Part shown: in pieces, positions 1 through 12,000 of the stretch
Numbering within the stretch: the stretch's first letter is position 1
Layout: the number at the start of each line of letters is the position of its first letter
Assembly: GCA_946803715.1 (NCBI GenBank)
Contig: CAMPET010000005.1
Span: 274,164-338,163 of the forward strand
Direction: 5' to 3'
DNA from: Beroe ovata
Taxonomy: Eukaryota; Ctenophora; Nuda; Beroida; Beroidae
DNA: 64,000 bases
The notes under the pieces: model-generated
Databases searched by the model: none
Seen by the model: only the letters and a program-made list of their open reading frames with translations
What the model was told of the DNA's origin: nothing
Made by a program: the position numbers and the translations under genes

Positions 1-17
1 ACCAAATAACTTTTAGG

Positions 18-3000
18 ATGAGAGTGTTAGATGTAGCGCTCCTCTTCCTAACCATCAGTTGTTATTTTTTGGTAACAAAGGCACAAGAATCATCAGATGG
101 TGTTTGTTATAATGCAGCGAAAGAGGCTGTAAGGTGTATGCCTGACTTTGTCAATATTGCCTTTCAAGCTCAGGTTTTCGCATCCAATACATGTGGTAAC
201 CCTCCCTCTGAATTCTGTGTTCAACAAGAAATTGGTCTTCCCAACCTTGATGATCAAAACTGTTACATCTGTGATGAAGGTAAGCCATTCTTTGATATTT
301 TAAGATCCACTGCAAAGATCATTTATCTTTTGCTAAAGCAATCTCTTACTATAGCATATAATCTATTTTCTAGCATCTGAAGAGAACAGGCACCCTCCAT
401 CATACTTAACAGACAGAAATGAAGTTGATGATCAAACCTGGTGGCAGTCTAACACTCTGTATGACCAGAACATTGAAAACATGACCCTTCATCTCCCTTT
501 CAACAAAAGTTTTGATATAGAGTATATAAAGTAAGTTTTATTCATGGATTCCATTTACTGTTCTCAGTTTCATCACAACTTTACTTTCAAATATTCAGTT
601 CTAATGTAAGCAGGCAGCTAGTCAGATGAGAGGTGAGCCCTAGTCTGTATGTTGTATAATTTCTTATTCTTCAGAATTGAGTTCCAGAGCCCAAGGCCAG
701 AAAGCATGATAATTGAAAAGAGTTCTGATTATGGAAGAAGCTGGGAAGTATACCAATACTTCTCTTCTTCTTGCTATAAAACCTTTAACAAAAGGTTGGG
801 ACTCCTGAAGCATTATTGTATCCACAGTTTTAAACCCATCTATATTTCAATAAAACATTTTCCTGTAATCGGTGATAGCTTGATTCATGACTTTCTGTAG
901 AACCGATGAAGAGATTTATAGATGGGATGAGACTAAAGCTATTTGTACTGGGAAATACAGCGAGATATCACCTCTGCAGGGTGGTGTGGTTGCATTCAGC
1001 CCACTGAAAGGTTGGAAATTAGTGCTGGATAGCATCATCGGATCACTTTGATATTAACTATGTTTTAATCTGTTTTCAATCAGTGGTATTCAAATCAATG
1101 CTTAGGGCGGCCAAGTGCTAAAGAGACAGACGAGCTCTACAACAACCCATTGCTCCTTGGATGGATGAGAGCTACTGATATCCGTATCAGACTTCTCCGA
1201 CTAAATACATTTGGTGATCAATACTTTTCAAACCAGAAGAACGACGTTCTCAAGACTTACTACTATGCTATCTCTGATTTATCTGTGGGAGGAAGGTAAA
1301 ATGTGGACTGTTACAGAGTAAAATGATGGATCTGCCAGGTTAAATACAAATCTCCGCAGAATCACACTCCGAACTTCAGGTGCACGTGCCACGGGCATGG
1401 AGGGTACTGTTCCCGGGATGCTTGCGTATGTGAGCACAACACTGCTGGCAAAAACTGTGAGAGATGCATGGACATGTTCAATGATCTAGACTGGAGGCAA
1501 AGCACGGTGGAGGAACCATTTGTTTGCAAAGGTTGGGATTTCATGCCTTCCAACAGTGAAGTATCATAGTAGATGCCTAGATTCACTAAAGTCTATTCTC
1601 ATTCTTACTCGAGCAAAGAATCCTTACTGAACAGTAATTTCCTTGACAGCACTCTCGGGCTGGTGATCGGTGAATTACATGCCTCATTTTGTCTCCAAAT
1701 CACCAGTGTATCACCAATAATTACAGAGTGCGACTGCAATGGACTTGCTACACGATGCGTGTTTGACGAAGAGGCGTTCGTTAAGAGTGGAAATGTCAGT
1801 GGAGGTGTCTGTGTTGGGTGCAGAGCTAACACTGCTGGTAGGACATACATTGATTTGTGCAGGAACCTAGAACATTCTAAAACATCAATGATTGATTCAG
1901 GAACATTGTTAATGAACATCAATCATGAAATTGAATGTATTAAAATTAACCTTGCAGCACAATTCCAATGGTTTCACCAAATATCCTCTGGTAATTGAGT
2001 ACACGATTCCAGGGCAAAACTGTGAAGAATGTGCTCACGGATACTACCCAAACCCCAGTCTGCCCGTTGGTCATATTGACCGGTGTATCAGTGAGTAGCA
2101 GCAGAGAATTTGTAAAATGAAATCATGTATAATTCTGACAACATACATTTTAAAATTTGATGATATGTTATTCAATTATGATAAGTAATCTAATTCCCGT
2201 GTGCAAAATTCGTCTGCACACGATGAATTTATTACACATGACATATTTTGCTGAAGATCCTGTTACAGGAATATTTGTGTAGGGAGCAGCCCTTGCCGAA
2301 ATGAATGATCATAATTCCTCAACTAATGAAATGATCGGATTGAAGTGGGAACTGAGTTACCGTGATCACCCCCTTACTCCCCCTCACCCACCTCTCCACT
2401 CCTCACCATCTCAGCTCCTCCCTCTCCCCCTCACCCCTCTCTTCCCCTTACTCTCTCTCCTCTACTCTCGGCTCCCCCCACCCCTCACTCGCCCTCTATC
2501 CCAGAGTGTGAGTGTAACGTGTACGGCAGTGTTGGGGACGGAGCCTGTGCTCAGGAACCTGATCTAAATCGAGGTCTCGGTTTTGGGGACTGTCAGTGTA
2601 AACCCCATGTGTTGGGGATCAACTGTGACACCTGTGAGGATGGCTATCACTCGCTACAAGAGGGATGCCTCCGTGAGTGATTGATAATTATTGATTGATA
2701 CTCAGAAATTGATTGCATTTGGCAAGAATTATTCGATTGTGTAGTCTACTACTTTGCTGAGTAATGAATTGTAGGAAAAGTAAGAAAATAGTCTGAGAAA
2801 GAGAAAACTTACCCAGTCTGAGTGATCAAGGTTTTGCTTACTGTTGTGTCTGAGTTGGTGAAAGTCACAATCATACGCAGGTTGTGATTGTGATCCTGTC
2901 GGGACGAAGGGAGACAACTCTATCTGTAACAAGACCACTGGACAATGTGATTGTATTGACAATATTGCTGGGCGACAGTGAGTTGTGGATAGTCTGTCAT

Positions 3001-6000
3001 GATACCGTATCCATAGTCCATCCCCAGAGATGGAGACCGCTCTCAAGCAACCCATCTGATAACAACACTTCTCTATAACAACCCATCTCTATAACAACCC
3101 CTCTCTATAACAACCCCTCTCTCCAACAACCCCTCTCTATAACAACGGGAACAACCCCTCAGATAACCAACCCACCCCCAACATCCCCCTTCCTTACAAA
3201 ATACCACTCCCAGGTGTAACGAATGTCTGCCCGGATTCTGGGGCTATTTGACAGGGTGTAGGGAGTGTAACTGTGACCCTGTCGGATCTACCTCCAAGTC
3301 ATGTGACCAGGAAACTGGACAATGCCCATGTCGTTCAGGTACCTACAGCATTGCGACTCAAATCCTGTGATCAGGAAGTTGTAACTTTCAATAATTGATC
3401 ATGTGATTACATATAGCAGTACTGCAACTGATCATTATCGATTTGAAGTGAAGATATAGCCATTATCAACGATAATGAGCAGTAATTCGTTCCCCTCATT
3501 AGTACTTAATAACCTCAGGGAGGGAGGGTAAGACGTGTGACGAGGTTGAAGAAGGGACATTTAAACCGGACATGGATACAATTGTGATAAAACCGGACCC
3601 TATCCCCGTTATTGATGGCGGCAGTGGAGAAGATGGGGAGACTGATGGCAGTGAGACAGAGGGTGGTGGGGAGCAGGGTGGCGATGAAAATGGTAAGTTG
3701 AGTTTTCCATTATGAATATCGTCCTCCTTTTTTGGAGATCATCCAAACTCACAGTGTTTTCTGTTCTGTTCTCAATTTATTCTTTATGATCCTAGTATTC
3801 TTAATTACATCGGCCACCACAATGGTCATATCATTCATTACTCTTTCTCTAATAGAAGGTGCAGCGAATATCACTCGAGAGCCAGCAATTATAGACGACC
3901 CAAAGGACCGGGTGAATTTCACAGACATACAGACCGCCACATCTGGGACAGTCACGATCAAAGTGAAGTATGATTTCCCAGGGGATCCTCCTGAAGAAGG
4001 AGCAAAGATGAAGTAAGTGTCTCACTTGCCATTTATCATCTTTGTAAAGCTGGTCTGATGAAAAACTTTCAGGGTCTGATGAAAAACTTTCCCTCAGCGT
4101 GAAAATCATCTCGGCTGGATCTCCTTCTCCAAACCCCGACTGCGATGCACTGGAAAGTCAGGAATTCGAAGTTTTCCTCTTCCCTGAAGAAGTCATCTTC
4201 GACCTCTTTGATGTTTGCCTCTCCTCCGACACAGTACGTTAGATTTTTGCCAAAATCTTCGAGCTATTTTATTGGTTTTTATAGTCCGTGCTTCTGATTT
4301 ATTGATACACAATTGAGAACTAAGATGGCACTATCTCTGTTTTCCACAGAACTACACGATTGAGATTTCAACTGATGATCCGATAAAGGGAGGAGGAGTG
4401 ATAATAGACGGTGTCATTATAGTACCTGAACCTAGGTACCAAATACTGCCAATGCAAAGTGGTGTCAACACCTTTCCAATCTCTTTTTAATCTTGCGACA
4501 AGATCTTGACTCTTGAAAACACTTATTTTCGCAGTGCTGAAGTTATTGAGCAGTTGGATGATATATTCCCAGACGATGAGGCAGGACAAGATGCCCTGAA
4601 ACACTGTCTCGAAGTGATTGTGAGTCCAAAGTGGTGTCAAAATATTGTCCATTCTACATTGCCTGTTAGGCAGTGTTGGCATTTTTTTGCCTATTTTTTT
4701 CCTATTCGTCCGTTCAAATCTTGTCCCACTGAATTTGTCCCCTCACCAACTATCCAAATCTCAGTACGAAATGACGGCTCAGGAGCTGGAACAGCGTTTC
4801 CCTGAGTGTGTCCCTGTTTCGGACATCATTGTCAACGATATCACCAACGGATCGGTATCTTGTGATTGTCACAGGCAAGGTATGACCACATGGAGTAATT
4901 GCGCGTGACAGCATCATTTATCACGCACCAGTATGACTTAACGCGTGATTATCTCCATTCTCCATGGTAACGTGTTTCCTCCCAGGATCGTACAACCCTG
5001 ACACGTGCGAGCGAATAGGGGGCCAGTGCGCGTGTAAACCAAATGTTTACGGTCTCAAGTGCGATCGATGCAGGCCCGGTAAGTACCTACTTACCATAAT
5101 GACGGTGAATCGACAAAGTATTCCGGATTACCTGTCAGTATTTGAGTCGTTGTCCGATAATTCGTTAATATTCCAGGAAACAGGGCCCATTTTGAGAAGT
5201 GTTCGACTTTCAAGTGATTCGTAACTATTCTCTCCCTCTCAGGTTACACGAGTCTCGGGATGACGGGTTGTAGCTCATGTGATTGTTCCGACATCGGATC
5301 AGTGAGCAAGGTGTGTCACGTGGAGACTGGTGTGTGCAGCTGCAAACCTGGTGTCACAGGTATTATCCAAACACAAGGAAATATTACAATTCCACAGCAG
5401 ACCAATACCGTGCTAATTGAAATGACGTCGAATTTAGCTTCCCTGCAAGATAGGCATCCCAAATTCACTCTGTCTTTACTCATTATCGTCTATTCATCTA
5501 ATAATCTCATCTCTCTTGCTCACATAACCCCATTTCTTCCCTCCTCAATTTCAAACCCTCCCCCTCCTCCCCTCTTATCCCCTCCTCCCCCTCTCCTCGC
5601 CTCTCCTCCCTTCCTCTCTCCCAGGGGACAAATGTACCGAGTGTATGCCCGGAATGTACGGTTTCGGCTCCAAAGGCTGCTCGGAGTGTGGGTGTAACAG
5701 TGTGGGCAGCACTTCACAACAGTGTGATCTCAAGTTTGGGCAGTGCCCCTGTAAACCTGGCGTAGCTGGTATTCACTGCGATAGGTAACACTTACTGATA
5801 ACACAAACACTATCAAACATTGCTATGCTATAATAGATCAGTGTTTTGTAGTCATAATTCCTCCTGTATTTTATCACTGTAAGTTTATCGACCCAAAAAA
5901 TGTCAGTTTGAGTGAGCATTTGAGGATAGCTCNNNNNNNNNNNNNNNNNNNNNNNNNNNNNNNNNNNNNNNNNNNNNNNNNNNNNNNNNNNNNNNNNNNN

Positions 6001-9000
6001 NNNNNNNNNNNNNNNNNNNNNNNNNNNNNNNNNNNNNNNNNNNNNNNNNNNNNNNNNNNTGAGAAACTCGGACAACCGAAATTTCACTTCAATCCGATGA
6101 TCATTTCCTGAGTTAGTGGCCGCCATAACCCCTTATCGACCCAAAACATGTCAGTTTGGATGAGCATTTGAGGATAGCTCCCAAACGGATCGACCGATTG
6201 ACTTGAAACTTTTACTATAGCTCAAGGACCTTGAGAACCTCGGACAATCAAAATTTCATTTCAATCCGATGATCGTTTCCCGAGTCAGTTGCCGCCATAA
6301 CCCCTATCGACCCAGAACATGTCGCTGTCAGTTTGAGTGAGCATTTGAACTACTATAAATACGTGGATGTGCCACTTTGTTCATCGCAGAAAAGGAACAA
6401 GAACCACCTTCTAATTTGCGCCTACATAAAGTGCATTGACACTAACAAACCCGGCGGACAGTGCACTAGATATCAAAAGTCACGTGACTCATTTTAATAT
6501 CCAGGTGTGCTGACGGTTACTACGATTTCTCCATGTCTGGATGCAAGCAGTGCGAGTGTAACAATATCGGGGGTAACAATGTCTGTGACCCTGTGTCAGG
6601 AGAATGCACGTGCAAGGAGAATGTCAAGGGTAACAGGTGTCTCACGTGCAAAGACAATGCCTTTTCACTGCAAGTGGGTATTGATTTAGTGAATACGTGA
6701 CTTAAGTGATAAATACCTTAAAAAAAGGGTTTTTGAACCCTTCTATAGAGCTTATTGCTAACTGTGGAAAAGCAATTGTTGATGTGACATTGAAAGGGAT
6801 ATTAAAATCACGGTATCGGCAGAAGAATTTATCACTGATTTATTCTCAACCTACCCTATCCTTCACACATCATCTGCCTCCGCTAGCAATCGAATCCAGA
6901 CGGCTGTCAGGCATGTTTCTGTCACGGTCACACCGACGAGTGCACTGCTGACACGTCCTACACTCCGATACGAATCAGCAGTGATTTTAGAGCGTCGAAT
7001 GACGACTGGAAGTACCGGGTAAGTGAACTGCGGCGCGCGCAACAGAACATGTGAATTACCCGTGCACTGTGTGCGCGCCAGCTGCTTTTATAGATATTAT
7101 TCCTAGCGTGCCCTTTAAATTGGTGCTGTCGATAGGATACATTTATTCCCACTCGCTGATAGCCAGTTCACAGCTGCAGCTTATTACTATGGTTGGATGC
7201 GCCTCTGGTTATCAGAATGCGCCTCTGGTTATCAGAATGGCGCCACTGGTTATCAGAATGGCGCCACTGGTTATCAGAATGGCGCTACTGATGACGTCAC
7301 TTGTTGTTCTCTAATCAGCACCCCTCAGAGAGGAGATTCGCGCCAGCTACTTGATCCAGAGCACGTGTACCTGTTCGAACACCTGAGGATAACCAATGGC
7401 GAGGATTACGATCAGGCTTACTGCTTCGTAGCACCTGAGAAATACCGTGGCAACCAGATGGGCAGTTTCCTTAGCAACCTCAAACTCTCGTACAACATCA
7501 GAGGTGAGTTATCATGGGCTAAGAAATGTTGCTGTGACATTCGTTGGGTTGCTGCTGTCCCTTCCTGGCTGGTGTTTTCTAATCACCCCACATTTAATGA
7601 GAATTATCAAACCGATACAGTTACACTCCAATTTCCTCGAAATCCCTGAACCTATAACTGCAGTGGTGTGACACCGATGCAATTACCATGTCAGTTAATT
7701 TGATAATCAATATAGAAAACTGTCACATGATTGACACTCGTACACCGCCTGTGTACATGCCACTGCAACATGGCTATTTTCTGCATACCACGTTATTAGA
7801 TTAGAACTAGCCCATCCCGGGGTTAAGAATCCAATTTCATCTCGAATGTGGGAATGAGATTGCACCGGGGCGATAAATTCCATGTATAGAATGTATAGTG
7901 TATTGTGAACCTAAGCACGGTATACATTGTACAATGTACTACCTATCTATACTGTACAATGTACATTCAGATATTGCTGGATGTGCAGGGTGTGCGTATT
8001 ACATTGACGTGGCGTCTATTTCTGTAGCACCTCCCAAACATACAAATTCGATCAGTCTCATAGCACAATACACTGTGCAGTGCAGATGCTCTGCTTCCTT
8101 ACAAATCATCCTGATAAGAAGAAACAATGAAAATGCCATATTCATTGTTCATGAACTGTAACCGAAAAACCAATCTCCTCTCTTCCTCTGCCAGGTTCTA
8201 ATTCAGCCATCACGGAGATAGTGATCCGTGGGAAACCCTACACTCTTACCCTCATTCCTAGGATAAACCCGGTGAGTAGTTGCGGAGCAATTATTTTTAC
8301 TCGTCATGACAAATCAATTCGAGGTACCCACATATCTGTTGACTAGGAACCTACTTACCTGTTGATCACGGCATGGTTGATAAAACTTTAAAATTATGAT
8401 TTTCGTGAGAGATTTGGAAGGAGGTTCTCAGCCATCATCACATAACAAACAACCCTCTCTCTCAGGGCGACAATTACGAGATGTTGCTCCATCACACCGC
8501 CTCGTGGCTCATTCACGAGACTGCCCTCTTCTCGCGGGCGTCCACGAGGCGCTCAGATCGCATTACTGCCGCTATGTTCCAGAGTGTTCTCTCGGACGTG
8601 CAGTCGGTCGAGATATGTGCTACTGTGGGTGCTGACGAGGCTTTCTACTTGGAGGTGAGTTTATTTCCGTGGTGGCGAGGTCTCAATGTCCCCCCCCAAA
8701 ATACTGGTGAATTTGTCAGGGGGTACATTTTGCGGGTAAACTGGTTTTCCACAGCATAGTATGAAATATATCCTCCACGATACGTCAGTACTGCGCAGGA
8801 ATTCAATGTAACCCTCATAGCAATAACCCTGCGCGCAGGAATTCAGTATTGGTGGAGTAAGGAAGAAGTCTCGTTCCGATAGCACAGCGTACAATATGGA
8901 GAAGTGTGAGTGTCCAGTGGGATACTCAGGCAGGTGGGATATGTCACATGATTCCATCTCTCATCAACATCTTCTCTCTTCCACTTCCGCTAGAATCACC

Positions 9001-12000
9001 TCACTCTATCCAGTGTCCTCACACCTCTCCTCACCCCTCACCTCACCCTACTTCTTCTCACCCGTTCCCCTAATCCTCACCCTATGCAGTCTCCTCACCC
9101 TCTCCAGTCTCCTCACTCCTCGCCTCACTCTATCCAGTCTCCTCACTCCTCGCCTCACCCTCTCCAGTCTCCTCACTCCTCTCCCCTAATCCTCACCCAC
9201 CCTCGCCTCACCCTCCCTCTCCTCACCCCAGTACCCACTCCTCACCCGCTCCCCTAATCCTCGCCCACCCTTGCCCACCCTTGCCTCACCCTCCCTCTCC
9301 TCACCCCGGTACTCACTCCTCACCTCGGAAGAGCCTCGTGTAGGGAAAGAGTGAAGAACTAGGTTGGCGCCGGATAAATAAAAAAAAAAGTGGTGGGGGG
9401 GGGGGGGNGCAAAAGTCAAATTTTTTATTGAGTTGACAGTTCTGCTCTGCAGTTATTCTGCTCTGCAGTTATTCTTTTCGACTCATGGTGAAATACGATG
9501 TTATTTTGAATAACAATACGCTACGCAAATTGAAACGATTTACGAAAGTACACAGGATTATGATCACAGGTCATGTTTAGCTGTCGTTCTAAAGTAACGT
9601 CCTGTTGTCGGTTCCAATGGGTAGTGTATCACGTCCACTTGGCGGGTTTTCTAGTAAAACTTATAAATTGGATAGTCCGGAATTATTGCTCATTTACTGC
9701 AAGTTCTGGTTTTGTTAACTAGTTTCAGATGGACATTTCTCCCATCCCCCTCCCCCTTCAATAACTTGACTTCTCTTTTCTGCTCTTCGTCCTTCACGAC
9801 ATCATATGTCAGGTGTGTAAGGAGGGGTACTACGGCACACCCGGTTACGGTAACCCACAATCGTGCAAACAGTGCCAGTGTCCCGAGTCAGACCGGTCGT
9901 TCTCCAACACTTGTGAACTGAGAGATGGAAGGATGGTGTGCACCAATTGTACTAGAGGACATACAGGTGAGAATTGGTGGTGTAGGAGCTGCTGGAGGCA
10001 CGCGGTAACGCACGAGAATAATTTCAGTTTCTCAATATATAAAAATGCGGTATATATTTTGGTGGTTATCACGTTATAAACAAGGTTTACGACACCAGGC
10101 GATCGGTGCGAGAAGTGTGACGATGGTTTCTATGGCGACCCAAGTTCTGACAACATCAACCAGTTTTGTACCGAGTGTACTTGCAGTGGAAACATAGGTT
10201 TGCTTCTCACAGACATTAGATTATCATTAACTTGGTATAAAATCGTAGGCATAAAACTGGCAAAAAAGAGTCCCTTGAATTTATCATCTACATACAGGTC
10301 ATAGAACCTCAAAAATTGGATAGTCCCAAAAATATATGGTACGAAATCCCCTGGTGTATGCGGAGTCCTTCATGAATCACTCTGTCAATCGTGTGTTCCT
10401 TGCTCAGTATCACCTTTCCTTCTCTTCTGGAAGAAAGAGCTTGTCAAGAGTCATATACTACGTTACCTATTCAAATGGACAGGCTAGAATATGTATCAAA
10501 TAGGTCAAACCTATAATAATTGGACTAAAGATAGAGAATGAAACCTGATAGATAGCTGCATTGTTGTCCAGTTTAAAGAGATCCAGATAACGTAGGTAGA
10601 GTTTCTTCCATGAGATCCGCCATTGTTCCAAGTTTTAAGATGAGGTTTGCATGATTGTGTGTGTGTGTGATTATGAGTGATCGTGAAGTTATTGTCTGTG
10701 AATGAGTGATTATGAAGTGGTTGTGCGAGCGGTATTGTGTGAATGATGTGTCGGAAGACGGAATAGTGGTGGTGTTTTGAGGATTATTGTTTGAAATTTT
10801 CGAATAATAAGATACTACTTATTCCAACCCGAAATCATCAAATAATTGACATATTTCTCAACAATAGATTATCTATAAGGTTGCTATCTACAGATTGGCT
10901 TTAATTAGTTGAAAAATCCCCCGGTTTTTCAACTAATTATCACAATTAGTATCTTGGCTTATTGCAAGGTTACAACTCACGACCTCTTAGTCTCACGAGT
11001 GTTCCATCATCTCTGCATTTCACTGGTTTCCGGCCGGGAGATATCATTGTTTTCCCAACTCTGACGAAGCTTGCGTTATATCTGGCAGCATCCAACGGAC
11101 AAACTGAGTACAATTATTAGTGAATATAAGGGAAATAAGCTTCTTGTTTATGCTTTATGTCAATGTTGTGTCATTTACCTTGGTAGCTACGTATATCGAT
11201 TTCATAAACTTTGAGAAAAAGGTCCTCCTTGGAGACCAGCATGAGAAGTCCTCGCAACATTTTGTTTAGTGTGACTGTTGCGTTCTTCTCGTCAGTAGAA
11301 AATGAAAAGTTACTGTTTTCTTCTACCAGTGCGGAATTATTCACAGGGAAATCACCATCTGCAGTCATTTCAATATCACCTCCTTCCTGATATGTATATA
11401 GAGTGATAATATTTCCCCCAGTGTTTTTGCATCTTGAAGTACCATCGGCATTGACCTCGTCGCATTCATCGTAACTTATTGTAATGTTTTGTACGAAGTG
11501 TGTTTTTCCGAAAGTCAGAGCTATCCAAGCGTTATCGCTGTTAGGGCTAGCATATGCAAATGTTGAGAAGTTCTTATCGAACACTTTTGTCGTGTTGGCG
11601 AGGTTTGATTTGTTAGATTCGTTAGAGGAGAAGATGCATTCGGGAAGAATCCTCACACTTCCTGATTGGGATGAATCCGTTAGAAAATGTTGTCTTGATG
11701 CTACTATGGCTTGATTCATTTGAGTACATTATCAATTCTTATACTAACCTTCATTCTCTGAACTTGCTGTACCAATAGGATCCACCAGACATAGAAAAAG
11801 AAGCAAGGTAATCATAAACTGGTGAAAAGTCCTGATCAATTAGATTAATAAATGACAACTCAATCTATCTATTCGAGAATCTACATTATATTGGCGGAAT
11901 ATTCATAAAGTAAACGAAACAAAGCCATGTGCAGGAGAGAACCAGTGCTCACATTATCTTCACATTATCCCTGTAATTCCTGCAATATAGTATGAATGAA

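Noticed and set aside
2301-2567. Pro/Leu-rich plus-strand frame
   Set aside because: It arises from a C/T-rich intron tract followed by a laminin exon read in another frame. The true exon begins at about 2505 in the laminin frame.
8847-8933. Acceptor at 8846 for the last L4 exon
   Set aside because: It would break the reading frame. The acceptor at 8838 (GCGCAG) keeps phase 0 and gives the expected sequence leading to CECPVGY.
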